From positions 1 to 24,017 of the forward strand of contig CAZCGE010000002.1 in NCBI GenBank assembly GCA_964498125.1: DNA of 24,017 nucleotides, written 5' to 3'. Of the stretch, positions 13,664 through 22,529 are shown one piece after another. A program made the translations under genes and the position numbers. The notes beneath the pieces are model-generated. The model was not told the origin of the DNA. It was given only the letters and a program-made list of their open reading frames with translations, and made no database searches. This DNA comes from CAMDBL01 sp964498125 (lineage in GTDB: Bacteria; Pseudomonadota; Alphaproteobacteria; Rhizobiales; Hyphomicrobiaceae). The number at the start of each line of letters is the position of its first letter. Position 1 is the stretch's first letter.

Positions 13664-15910
13664 TCAGCGTTGAGTCCACTCCGCGCCGCCGAATATGTCG
13701 GCGCGCCGGTCAGGGGCTGCAGGACGTCCGGTGCCGGCTGGTTCAGGCTGTGCCGGTGCGTCCTGGCCGCCGACTTTGCGCAGCGCCACGGCGATCTTGC
13801 GCAAGGCCTCGCGGGTTTGTTCGGACATCAGACTTGAGGACTTGCGTGCACCTTGCTGGTTGACCGCCGCCTGCGGGCTGGCCGCGGCCAACTGCTGCTC
13901 GCCGCGGCGCTGCTCGGCCAAACGCGCCTGCTCGGCCACTTGATTGGGATGGGGCGCCAATCCGGGGATCGTCGCAATGTTATTCGGGTTGTGCGCCAGC
14001 GACATGAAGGTCTGCCAGGCCGGGGCGGCGAACTGGCCACCGGTGGTGCCGTTGGCCATCGGCCGATTGTCGTCATTTCCGAACCAGACCACGCCGACAT
14101 GCTTGCCCGTGAAACCGACGAACCATACATCCTTCGGACCGGTGCTGGTGCCGGTCTTGCCGACAACATGGGTAAAGTCGAGGGCCGCCGCTTTGCCGGT
14201 TCCTTCGGTGATGACTTTGTGCATCATCTGGTTCATCTGCTCGGCGACGCGGCGCGAGACGATCTGCGGCGCTTCCGGCTCGTCGCGGTCACGGCTGTAG
14301 ACGAGTTCGCCTTTGGAGTTGGTGGCCTCCAGGATGGCGTAGGGCCGGGCCGACTTGCCGCCATTGGCGAACGTCGCCAGGCCTCCGGCATGCTCGAGCG
14401 GCGAAATGCCATAATCGCCGAGCGCCATCGAGCAGGATTTGCGGATGCCCTTGATGCCGAGCCGCTGGGTCATCTCGATGACCTTCTCGCGACCGACCAC
14501 GAACGACAGCTCGGCGGCGATCGTATTGAAGGATTTGGCGAGCGCCATCCATAGCGGCATCGATCCACCACCGCCGTGGCTGCCGCCGTAGTTCTGCGGA
14601 TGCCAGTTGCCACACGAGCGGGAGGCGTCGCGCACGTTGCTGTTGGGATTGAACCCATTCTCCAGCGCGGCAGCGTAGACGTAAACCTTGAACGATGAGC
14701 CCGGCTGGCGTTTGGACTGCGTGGCGCGATTGAACTGGCTCTCGCCATAGTCCGGTCCGCCTGAGATTGCCCGCACGGCGCCGTCCGTGTCCATGGCGAC
14801 GATGGCGCCAGAGTTGAAGTTTGCCGAGCGACCCTTGGTTTGGATCGAACTCACCAGCACCTCGTTGGCATGCCGCTGCATCGTCTGGTCGACCGTGGTG
14901 CGCGCCGTCAGCACGTAGTGGCCGCGGCCATCCATCACCCGTTGCATCTCCTCGAATGCCCAGTCCAGGAACCAATCGGGGCTGTCGGTGCGGCGCTGAT
15001 CGACCGTCTTGGCGGGGTTCAGGCGCGCTTCCTGCACTTGCCCGCCGGTGTAATAGCCGGCCTCGACCAGATTGGAGAGGACGTCGTTGGTGCGCGCGCG
15101 CGACGCGGGCATGTTGACGTGCGGGGCGAACTTGGTCGGGGCCTTGAACAGCCCGGCCATGAGGGCCGCCTCGGCCATGTTCACTTCCCGGACGGATTTG
15201 CCGAAATAGAACTGCGCCGCGGCCTCGACACCGAAGGCGCCGCCGCCCATGTAGGCGCGATCGAGATACATCTTCAGGATCTCGCGCTTGGTCAGACGCG
15301 ACTCGAGCCAGAACGCGAGAAACACTTCCTTGAGCTTGCGCGCGATGGAGCGCTCCGAAGACAGAAAGATGTTCTTGGCGAGCTGCTGCGTCAGCGTCGA
15401 TCCGCCTTGGACGACCTCGTTGGCGCGCAGGTTCTCGACCAGCGCGCGGGTCGTGCCGATGAAATCGACGCCGAAATGCTCGAAGAAGCGCCGATCCTCG
15501 GTCGCCAGCGTCGCCTTGATCAGGACGTCGGGGATCTCCTCGAGCGGCACGGCATCATTGAGGTTCATGCCGCGCTTGCCGATCTCGTTGCCCTGGTAAT
15601 CAAGGAAAGTGACGCTGTACTTGCCGGTGGACGACCACTTGTTCTCATCCACTTCCAGCAAGGCTGGCAAAGCCAGGCAGTACAGCACGAGCAGGCCGCC
15701 TGCCCCCAGGGTCAGGGCTTCCGAAGCGCCCTCGTTGAGCAGCCGTTTCCAACCCACCAGCCGAAAGCCCGCAAAGTATGTGGTGCCGGCATTCCAACCG
15801 TCCCGGATGCGGGCCCAGGCTCCAGCGAGGCTCGAATCGATCCAGGAATCGACGCTCAGCCAATTGATGAAGCGGCTGTGTCTGCCCTGCCTGGAGTTCC
15901 GGTCGCTCAA
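13664..15910 (-). CDS. Penicillin-binding protein 1A-type bifunctional peptidoglycan synthase
   Basis: A 748-residue class A penicillin-binding protein: a glycosyltransferase that polymerises lipid II, joined to a transpeptidase that crosslinks stem peptides in the periplasm. A cytoplasmic N-terminus of about 65 residues precedes one membrane helix (66-85). The GT51 domain shows catalytic Glu138 in TEDRRFFEHFGVD, then VQGGSTLTQQLAKN (168-180). The transpeptidase domain has all three motifs: S405-S-F-K408 (nucleophile Ser405), S460-F-N462, and K585-T-G587. The C-terminal tail is Gln/Ala-rich. The start is TTG 15910 with GAGG about ten bases upstream; no ATG occurs before residue 115, which is inside the domain. 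A 62-nt hairpin lies just ahead. The gene heads an operon with DUF1214 and DUF1254-like genes. Confidence 0.93.
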   Translation of the reverse strand: MSDRNSRQGRHSRFINWLSVDSWIDSSLAGAWARIRDGWNAGTTYFAGFRLVGWKRLLNEGASEALTLGAGGLLVLYCLALPALLEVDENKWSSTGKYSVTFLDYQGNEIGKRGMNLNDAVPLEEIPDVLIKATLATEDRRFFEHFGVDFIGTTRALVENLRANEVVQGGSTLTQQLAKNIFLSSERSIARKLKEVFLAFWLESRLTKREILKMYLDRAYMGGGAFGVEAAAQFYFGKSVREVNMAEAALMAGLFKAPTKFAPHVNMPASRARTNDVLSNLVEAGYYTGGQVQEARLNPAKTVDQRRTDSPDWFLDWAFEEMQRVMDGRGHYVLTARTTVDQTMQRHANEVLVSSIQTKGRSANFNSGAIVAMDTDGAVRAISGGPDYGESQFNRATQSKRQPGSSFKVYVYAAALENGFNPNSNVRDASRSCGNWHPQNYGGSHGGGGSMPLWMALAKSFNTIAAELSFVVGREKVIEMTQRLGIKGIRKSCSMALGDYGISPLEHAGGLATFANGGKSARPYAILEATNSKGELVYSRDRDEPEAPQIVSRRVAEQMNQMMHKVITEGTGKAAALDFTHVVGKTGTSTGPKDVWFVGFTGKHVGVVWFGNDDNRPMANGTTGGQFAAPAWQTFMSLAHNPNNIATIPGLAPHPNQVAEQARLAEQRRGEQQLAAASPQAAVNQQGARKSSSLMSEQTREALRKIAVALRKVGGQDAPAQPEPAGTGRPAAPDRRADIFGGAEWTQR

Positions 15911-15928
15911 GAGATGCTGCCTCGCCTA

Positions 15929-15990
15929 GTGTTGCGCCCCTAACGGAAGATTCCGGCGCAGGTGGAATTCCGTTTGGGAAGGCGCAACAC
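15929..15990. promoter_or_regulatory. Long hairpin in the leader of the PBP1A gene
   Basis: GTGTTGCGCC at 15929-15938 is the exact reverse complement of GGCGCAACAC at 15981-15990. The adjacent inner segments CCTAACGGAA and TTCCGTTTGG pair with one mismatch, giving about 19 pairs with a small bulge and a loop near 15949-15967. It ends 18 bases before the PBP1A TTG start codon, so on that transcript it would sit directly ahead of the ribosome site. It could be an attenuator, a translation-control hairpin, a protein-binding palindrome, or a stray repeat. Confidence 0.75.
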
Positions 15991-16184
15991 AAACAAAGAG
16001 TTGGCTACGGTTCCGGGCCAACGCTTGGGACCCAAGCGGTAGAGCCGGAACACGAGCGTTGTCATGCGGGTCCAACCTGCCGCGCGCAACGGCCGTTGTT
16101 CCGCGGGCGGCATGGGCACGCATGACACATGACACATGCACATGGGTTATTTATCATTGCGGCAACATCCAGGCGAGGGGCAGT

Positions 16185-16646
16185 TTGACGGACATCATCG
16201 ATCCACTCCCCTTTTGGCGCGTCAAAACGCTCGAGCAGATGACGCGCGCTGAGTGGGAGTCCCTGTGCGATGGCTGTGCGCGCTGCTGCCTCGTCAAGCT
16301 CGAGGACGAGGATTCCGGCGAGGTCCACCTCACGCGAATCGCTTGCCGCATGCTCGATCACGGCAGCTGCCGTTGCCGCGATTATGCCAACCGCCATGCG
16401 CTGGTTGCCGATTGTGTCGCCATCGACCCGGAAAAAGTCCGCAAGCTCGACTGGTTGCCGGCGAGTTGCGCTTATCGCCGGGTCGCCGATGGCCGTGAAC
16501 TTGCCTGGTGGCATCCGCTGATTTCGGGTGATGCCGGTACGGTGCATGAAGCCGGCATCTCGGTCCGGGGCTGGGCCCAGAGCGAGGATCGCATCAAGCC
16601 GGCCGATTATCACCGGTACATCATCAAGGCGTTCGGCAGCGAGTAG
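16185..16646 (+). CDS. YcgN-type cysteine-cluster protein (UPF0260)
   Basis: A 153-residue cytoplasmic protein of the YcgN/UPF0260 family, whose many conserved cysteines suggest metal or Fe-S binding; the role is unknown. It starts TDIIDPLPFWRVKTLEQMTR and has the family core EWESLCDGCARCCLVKLEDE, with Cys28, 31, 34 and 35. Further Cys follow in CRMLDHGSCRC (54, 62, 64), ADCV (77) and PASCAYRR (95). WHPLISG and SVRGWAQSED complete the signature. The start is TTG 16185: GAGGGG lies four to ten bases upstream and the resulting length is normal, whereas the frame upstream has no family-like sequence. It is convergent with the aquaporin gene. Confidence 0.88.
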   Translation: MTDIIDPLPFWRVKTLEQMTRAEWESLCDGCARCCLVKLEDEDSGEVHLTRIACRMLDHGSCRCRDYANRHALVADCVAIDPEKVRKLDWLPASCAYRRVADGRELAWWHPLISGDAGTVHEAGISVRGWAQSEDRIKPADYHRYIIKAFGSE

Positions 16647-16660
16647 GCGAGACTGCCGGC

Positions 16661-16733
16661 GGTGTCTGACACTCCGGGTCAGACACCGTGGCACGGCCCT
16701 CGCAAAGTTGTCTGACCCGGAGGGTCAGACACC
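16661..16733. repeat. Two palindromes forming an inverted pair between convergent genes
   Basis: GGTGTCTGAC...GTCAGACACC (16661-16687) is a hairpin with ten perfect pairs. A second hairpin, TGTCTGACCC-GGA-GGGTCAGACA, lies within 16707-16733. The two 27-base units are also reverse complements of one another with two mismatches, so they can pair across the 19-base spacer. They sit between the convergent YcgN and aquaporin genes and could serve as a two-way terminator, although no T-tract is present. The unit resembles short palindromic repeats scattered in proteobacterial intergenic DNA. Confidence 0.8.
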
Positions 16734-16752
16734 GACAGTCCCTCATCGTCCT

Positions 16753-17442
16753 TCATTCCTCCTGCAGCCAGCGGCCAACAATGCCACCGATGACGCCGCC
16801 AATGATCGGCGCCAGCCAATAGACCCAGAGCTGGGTCAATGCGCCGGCGCCGGCGAGCAGTGCCGTGGCCGTCGAGCGCGCCGGATTGAGCGATGCGTTC
16901 GACACCGGGATCGAGACGAGGTGGAACAGCACCAGCGCCAGGCCGATGGCGATCGGGGCAAAGCCTGCTGGCGCCTTTTTCGAGGTGGCGCCCATGATGA
17001 CGATCAGGAACAGGGCGGTGATCACCACCTCGATCAGGAATGCCGCACCCATCGCGAAGCCCTTGGGTCCGCCATGGGTGTTCGAGACGGCCATGAAGTC
17101 GTTCCATTTCGCAACGCCGGCACCGGTCGGCGCGCCGCCGAGGATGGTCGAGAAGATCAACGCCGCGAGCAGGCCGCCGAGCACCTGGGCGATGATGTAG
17201 CTGACCGCATTGTTCATCTCGAACCGGCCACCGGCAACCAAACCGAGCGTAACGGCCGGGTTGAAGTGCCCCCCCGAAATGTGGCCAACCGCATAGGCCA
17301 TGACCAGCACGGACAGGCCGACCGCGAATGCAACAGCGACCAATCCACCGCCGGCTGGCGCCGAGAACAGAGCCGCGCCACAGACGGCGCTGACGAGTGT
17401 GAACGTGCCGATGAACTCGGCCCCCAATGCACGCATGTTCAT
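16753..17442 (-). CDS. aqpZ: Aquaporin Z-like MIP family channel
   Basis: A 229-residue inner-membrane channel with six helices and the two half-helix motifs of the family: N61-P-A in GHISGGHFNPAVTLGL and N186-P-A-R in SNASLNPARSTA. Length and sequence resemble E. coli AqpZ (231 residues). The selectivity ring differs: by alignment with AqpZ Phe43/His174/Thr183/Arg189 I read Val41, His174, Ala183 and Arg189, which would make the constriction wider and less polar. Water transport is expected, but other small solutes are possible. Start ATG 17442 has GGGGAG seven bases upstream. A small hairpin (17476-17500) lies in the presumed leader. Confidence 0.9.
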   Translation of the reverse strand: MNMRALGAEFIGTFTLVSAVCGAALFSAPAGGGLVAVAFAVGLSVLVMAYAVGHISGGHFNPAVTLGLVAGGRFEMNNAVSYIIAQVLGGLLAALIFSTILGGAPTGAGVAKWNDFMAVSNTHGGPKGFAMGAAFLIEVVITALFLIVIMGATSKKAPAGFAPIAIGLALVLFHLVSIPVSNASLNPARSTATALLAGAGALTQLWVYWLAPIIGGVIGGIVGRWLQEE

Positions 17443-17749
17443 GGATGTCTCCCCGTTTTTTGTCCCTGCTGCCATCGGACCGCTTCTCGCGATCGGTCCG
17501 CGGCAACGACGCATGGCGCTCACACGCCAGGGTCCTTGCTCGCGCGAATCACGGCAACGGCTGTTGCTAAATTAATGCGAAAGCGACGACAGCGCGATGT
17601 ACGAATCGGTTCGGGGCGGAATATCGTGGTGCTGGGTTGTTTTTGCATCAGGCAAGCCCGGTCCGCGCGCCCGACCGCGAACGAACGGAAGGCCTGCTTG
17701 ATTTCGCCCTGCGCGATACCGACCGCCACCGGGCTTTTGCCCCTGGGTC
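17443..17749. other. Intergenic stretch upstream of the aquaporin gene
   Basis: No credible gene is seen here. It holds the aquaporin ribosome site and a seven-pair hairpin, CGGACCG at 17476-17482 with CGGTCCG at 17494-17500, located 34-58 bases before the start codon on the minus strand. A short AT-rich patch (TAAATTAATG, near 17569-17578) could be part of a promoter, but clear -35 and -10 boxes were not found. Confidence 0.5.
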
Positions 17750-17880
17750 GTCATACCGCCAAGCGGAAGGATAGACTCTTCGGCATTGTCCGCTTGGCGA
17801 GGCCGCAAGGCGGCCCGGCGCGAGCGCCGTACTTTGAAAGGTGAGACCTCCTTCGGGTCGAACCTTTCGCTGGAGGGGAT
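17750..17880 (-). repeat. ~131-bp structured dispersed repeat, copy B (inverted relative to copy A)
   Basis: This is the reverse complement of 9203-9336 with only a few substitutions in the core. It preserves the end GTCATACCGCCAAGCGG (17750-17766) that is damaged in copy A. Its other end, CGCTGGAGGGGAT, reaches position 17880, which is the last base of the stop codon of the neighbouring minus-strand gene. Insertion immediately after a stop codon would be tolerated. The internal hairpins described for copy A are kept. Confidence 0.85.
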
Positions 17881-18422
17881 CACACATCGATTTGGCGCGG
17901 GGAGTCCATGATGCCAAATCCGGTGTCGGACTCGGCGACGCGATTGTTGAGCGGATCACGGAAGCGAACGCTAAGGATGTAAAGGCCCGGCGGCAACCCG
18001 GCCACGGCAACGGTGCCGGTAACATACGTGTGTGGTTCCGCTTTCTGGCTGTCATGCGCCAGGCGACCATAGTCCCGCTTGCCCCACAACACCTGGCCGC
18101 CAAGTGTGCGGATCTCGACATCGACGTGAATCTCGAAGCGATAGCCTTGGTTGCGCAGGCTCCAGCCGAGATTGACCGGCTCGGCGTAGAAATGCAGCGC
18201 TTCCCCCGTTTTGAACATGGGGGCCTCGCGCCGTGCGAACTGGCGCCAGCCACTGGCTTGGGCGGCAACAAAGGCAAAGTTGCGCACGCCGGCGGCAACA
18301 GGCTGACCGGCCTCGCTGGCGGCCATATTGGGCGCTGGGGTGGAGTCTTGGCCGGCTAGTGCTGGAGCCTGCACCGTCACAATGCAGGTCAACAGGGCCA
18401 GCAGAGCGGATTTACGCAACAT
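17880..18422 (-). CDS. Unrecognised secreted protein, probable beta-sandwich
   Basis: A 180-residue protein with a Sec-type signal peptide (MLRKSALLALLTCIVTVQAP, cleavage probably after ALA at about residue 23). The mature part (about 50-175) alternates hydrophobic and polar residues as a beta-sandwich would: FKTGEALHFYAEPVNLGW, RFEIHVDVEIRTLGGQVLW, TYVTGTVAVAGLPPGLYIL and VRFRDPLNNRVAESD. The pattern recalls Ig-like domains of secreted proteins, but I do not recognise a family. Start ATG 18422 is supported by AGAGGA seven to twelve bases upstream; an earlier in-frame start would put 28 residues before the signal peptide. The stop codon touches the end of dispersed repeat copy B. Confidence 0.7.
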   Translation of the reverse strand: MLRKSALLALLTCIVTVQAPALAGQDSTPAPNMAASEAGQPVAAGVRNFAFVAAQASGWRQFARREAPMFKTGEALHFYAEPVNLGWSLRNQGYRFEIHVDVEIRTLGGQVLWGKRDYGRLAHDSQKAEPHTYVTGTVAVAGLPPGLYILSVRFRDPLNNRVAESDTGFGIMDSPRQIDV

Positions 18423-18565
18423 GGCGGCGTCCTCTTGGGTCCAGATGGGCCAACGGCGTTGGCTCGCATTCTGGATGCCAGAGTGGCGCGGCCTGCGGTC
18501 GGGCACTGTTCCCGCCGGGACAAGGGGGTGTCACCGCCGGCACATGGACGGGGTACGTTCGCCCG

Positions 18566-19861
<1,296 letters not shown>

Positions 19862-19911
19862 GACGCGTGGCTCCTGGTGGTCTGACTCTAGCGCTTGGGT
19901 CCCATTCGCCT

Positions 19912-20045
19912 CGTCATGCCGGCGTCTTGGCGCAGCCATGCTGCCCATGGACGGCCGGCACCCACGATTGGCGACGATATATGCCGAAGCTCGTCGTGGG
20001 TCCCGACCGCAGCCTGCACCGGCGGAGGCCGGTGTCGGGATGACG
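19912..20045. repeat. Nested palindromic intergenic repeat upstream of murA
   Basis: The outer ends CGTCATGCCGGC (from 19912) and GGGATGACG (to 20045) are near reverse complements. An inner pair, ACCCACGA and TCGTGGGT, flanks an AT-rich centre near 19979. The layout resembles the GTCATNCCGGC-type palindromic repeats common in alphaproteobacterial intergenic DNA, some of which are mobile. It starts 51 bases upstream of the murA start codon and therefore lies in its leader or promoter region. Confidence 0.65.
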
Positions 20046-20151
20046 GCTGTGGGAACCATCTGTTGGTGAATGAACATTAGCGTTCGTTCGGCCCAGGTGG
20101 AACCACCGATGCCGTGAATCGCACGACTTGACAATTGTTTGATGCGAAACG

Positions 20152-20352
20152 CTAGCCTCGTGGGTCGGACGGGCCTGGATCATGGCCAGCGTCAGCGTCG
20201 CTTTTGCCGGGCTCATCCTCGACGATCTGCCGAGCGCGCTGTTGCGCCCTGCGCTTCGACAGGTTGTCGCGCAGGGCCTCGGCCAGCCGTAGTTGCCGCG
20301 CGCTCTCTTTCGGTCGTCGAGGCCCCCCATCCCTGGTCGGTTTGTCCGTCAT
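20152..20352 (-). CDS. Small basic conserved hypothetical protein upstream of murA
   Basis: A 66-residue, highly charged soluble protein: MTDKPTRDGGPRRPKESA, then the helical segment RQLRLAEALRDNLSKRRAQQ and an acidic/Asp-rich tail. I recall short proteins with an LAxALRxNLxxRK pattern encoded near murA in alphaproteobacteria; their function is unknown. The ATG at 20352 has CAGGACGGG upstream, with AGGA at suitable spacing. The frame is open much further upstream, but that part has no recognisable sequence. It could be co-transcribed with murA, about 290 bases downstream. Confidence 0.55.
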   Translation of the reverse strand: MTDKPTRDGGPRRPKESARQLRLAEALRDNLSKRRAQQRARQIVEDEPGKSDADAGHDPGPSDPRG

Positions 20353-20639
20353 CGAGCCCGTCCTGAAGCGGCGTCTCCAGCACCTTGCGCCGATCAGCAA
20401 CACTGTAGCACCATTGCGGCAACAAAGTGCGCCAGCCGGCGCCGATCGGCAATTGGCGCCTGCCCAACTCGGCCCGAGTGTACTGTCTCTAACGCAGCGT
20501 ACCCGCCCGTCATCGATCTGATTGCAGTACGTGGCTGGCACAAACGGTCTGGCGTCGAGATCGAAGCCAGCATAGCATTCGCCCTGGGCCAGCGCATTTT
20601 GGCTGGTCGTGGCATCATTCGTGGTGCAACAGATAGGGA
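20353..20639. other. Intergenic stretch without a supported gene
   Basis: Both strands have open frames here, but none shows a family match, a good ribosome site with a plausible start, or a signal peptide. The region must contain the start signals for the small basic protein (minus) and for the small secreted-protein frame (plus, ribosome site AGGGAG at about 20636-20641). Confidence 0.4.
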
Positions 20640-20646
20640 GAGTCTT

Positions 20647-20867
20647 ATGATAAGCAAGCAAGCAAGCTAAGGGTTCTGAGTAGCGTCCTTGCTGGAGCGC
20701 TGACCATGGCGGGCACCGGCGTCGCGACCGCCGCGTTTGTTCCACCGACGAAACCCGAGCTTCGCATTCCGTTGATCGAGCCAGCACAGTCGACGTGCAA
20801 GAAAGGCTATAGCCTTCAGTTTCCCAAAGGAGGGGCGCGCGGCCAACCGCGCTGCAGAAAAGACTGA
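20647..20867 (+). pseudogene. Small secreted-protein gene, out of frame at an (AAGC)4 tract
   Basis: ATG 20647 is well placed after AGGGAG but runs into TAA after seven codons (MISKQAS). The tract AAGC x4 at 20652-20667 lies inside those codons. One more unit, or two fewer, would join this start to the open frame ending at 20867. The joined protein has a convincing signal peptide (KLRVLSSVLAGALTMAGTGV, then an ATAA-like cleavage site) and a short mature part with two Cys (STCKKGYS and RCRKD). As written, only an internal ATG at 20706, with GGAG eight bases upstream, could be used; it would give 53 residues with most of the signal peptide missing. Explanations: switching by repeat slippage, a fixed frameshift, a sequencing error, or a true internal start. 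Confidence 0.5.
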
Positions 20868-21161
20868 TTTCTGGATGTGATGCAGCAGGTAACAACCCTT
20901 GTGGTTTTACGCTTCGGTGTCGCAGTGGGACCGGGCCCCCCAGACAACGGGCCCATACGCGCCGGTGCCGTTCCCGGTGTCGTTGCAAGAGGTTTTCCGC
21001 GTCGGCCCCGCGGATCGCGGCGGCGGCCGGGGCCTTGTGGCATCTGAAAGATAAGCGGCGTCAGCTGCTCAAATTAGTTTGCCTTAATCCTAAATGCGTC
21101 TGTGCAAAGCAACGGGTGCGGACTGGTGGTATCGTGGCGTCCTTCAGTCTAAGGACGACAG
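20868..21161. other. Intergenic stretch upstream of the beta-barrel gene
   Basis: No supported gene. A 55-codon frame from ATG 20880 exists but its Pro/Arg/Gly-rich translation looks like random GC-rich DNA. The last 100 bases are less GC-rich and presumably hold the promoter of the barrel gene; the ribosome site AAGGA lies at 21151-21155. Confidence 0.4.
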
Positions 21162-21863
21162 ATGCCTATACTTCGTTGCGTTTGCGCGGGTGCCGCCGCC
21201 ATGGCGCTTCTTGGTGGCGCTGTAGGTCCGGCGCGTGCGGATGCCCCTAAGGACGGCGTGCGCGGCACCGATTGGTCTCAGTTGGACCACGCCATGGCGT
21301 ATCGCCGGGATGCTTGGACCGGTTTTTATATCGGCGCATCCTTGGAAACAGGTTGGGGCTGGTCCGTGCGCCAAGTTTTGGGTCCGCGGGACATCGATAT
21401 GCGTGGCTTTGGTGGTGGCGGCCAGCTCGGCTACAATCTGCGCCGTGGTGCTTTTGTCGGTGGGTTGGAGATTGACGCAGGGTGGTCTGGTCTCGACGGT
21501 TCGCGCAATATCAGCGGCTTTGTCACCGCCGCTGGCATCGATGTCGACTGGACCGCAAGCCTACGTGGGCGTGCTGGCTTCACGTGGGACCGGTTGCTGA
21601 TTTATGGAACGGGCGGCATCGCCGCGGCAGGGATGAACCTCGACGTCGCCACGCAAAAAGGCTTATTCAGCACGCCGGACGTGCGCACCGGTTTCGTCTA
21701 TGGCGGCGGAGTCGAGGCGTTGCTGGCCCCACGGATCAGTGGACGGATCGAAGTGCTGCGCTATAATCTTGGCGATTCCGCGCTCGCCACTGCGGCTGGC
21801 CCACTCTCGGGTATGACGGAGATCACCAGCATCCGGGCGGGCCTCAACTGGCATTTTGATTGA
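21162..21863 (+). CDS. Outer-membrane beta-barrel protein (Omp25/porin-like family)
   Basis: A 233-residue outer-membrane protein. A signal peptide (MPILRCVCAGAAAMALLGGA, cleavage after ARA at about 27) precedes WTGFYIGASLETGWGW, the usual opening strand of Omp25-like small barrels in alphaproteobacteria. Alternating strands follow: GGGQLGYNLRRGAFVGGLEID, DWTASLRGRAGFTWDRLLIYG, GFVYGGGVEALLAPRISGR and a last strand SIRAGLNWHFD. The aromatic near the C-terminus (WHF) is typical of barrel insertion signals, although the final residue is Asp rather than Phe. Start ATG 21162 has AAGGA six bases upstream. The role of such barrels is mostly structural. Confidence 0.85.
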   Translation: MPILRCVCAGAAAMALLGGAVGPARADAPKDGVRGTDWSQLDHAMAYRRDAWTGFYIGASLETGWGWSVRQVLGPRDIDMRGFGGGGQLGYNLRRGAFVGGLEIDAGWSGLDGSRNISGFVTAAGIDVDWTASLRGRAGFTWDRLLIYGTGGIAAAGMNLDVATQKGLFSTPDVRTGFVYGGGVEALLAPRISGRIEVLRYNLGDSALATAAGPLSGMTEITSIRAGLNWHFD

Positions 21864-22240
21864 CCGTGTCCCTCCCCTGGACATGCGAGGAGCGCGTGTG
21901 CCAAGGACACGTTCGGGAAAGTGGCCAGGGGCTGTCAAGAGGGCGATCCCGGGGCCGATGCGGCGAGGCGCCTGAGCCGGTAGTACGTGAGGCGCGAGGA
22001 TAGTGAGCCCCGCTGGTTCAGCTGGACCTGCCTCGCCCGGTCGCGATCGGGCGCCAGCCCGGGCGTTGGCGCCTCAAGTTGGTGTTTGCTTCTCCGCGCA
22101 TTCTGTTATAGAGCAAGCTCCTGCTGGTCGTCGGTGACGCTATTGGCTGCGTCAAGCCGCGCCGGCACGAGGTTTTCCAATCATGGGAAGGCCGAACATC
22201 CAAGCCCCGCGGCTTTGCGCGGCCTGGGTGACAATGGTGA
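21864..22240. other. Intergenic stretch upstream of the initiator tRNA
   Basis: No protein gene is supported. Small hairpins are visible, for instance CCGCG-GCTTTG-CGCGG within a CCAAGCC...GGCCTGGG context near 22201-22228. A TTATAG sequence near 22107-22112 could be part of a tRNA promoter, but it lies well upstream of the tRNA and has no convincing -35 partner. Long frames crossing this region on the minus strand are antisense to the tRNA. Confidence 0.4.
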
Positions 22241-22317
<77 letters not shown>

Positions 22318-22529
22318 ATGTTTATTTTATTAAAATCAATGCATTAATGGAATTTTTGGCGCGGGCTGGCAATGCTCGTTTTCGCCTAAAGGTACGCTAG
22401 AGGTACGCAATCGTGCGCGAATGGCCCTCTTTTTACACAACTTCCGCCGTACGCCCGTCTCGAATCAGTCACAGGTTGTCGCACGTCCGAGAATTACGCC
22501 GGACCTTGTGAGATTGTGCGAGTTCAGAA

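Noticed and set aside
16528..17844. 438-codon plus-strand open frame
   Set aside because: It overlaps the aquaporin gene on the other strand, has no family-like sequence and no ribosome site; a shadow frame of GC-rich DNA.
20430..20660. Cys-containing minus-strand stretch (GECYAGFDLDARPFVPATYC)
   Set aside because: It resembles a small secreted protein at first sight, but no start, ribosome site or signal peptide lies upstream, and the frame simply continues from neighbouring GC-rich DNA.
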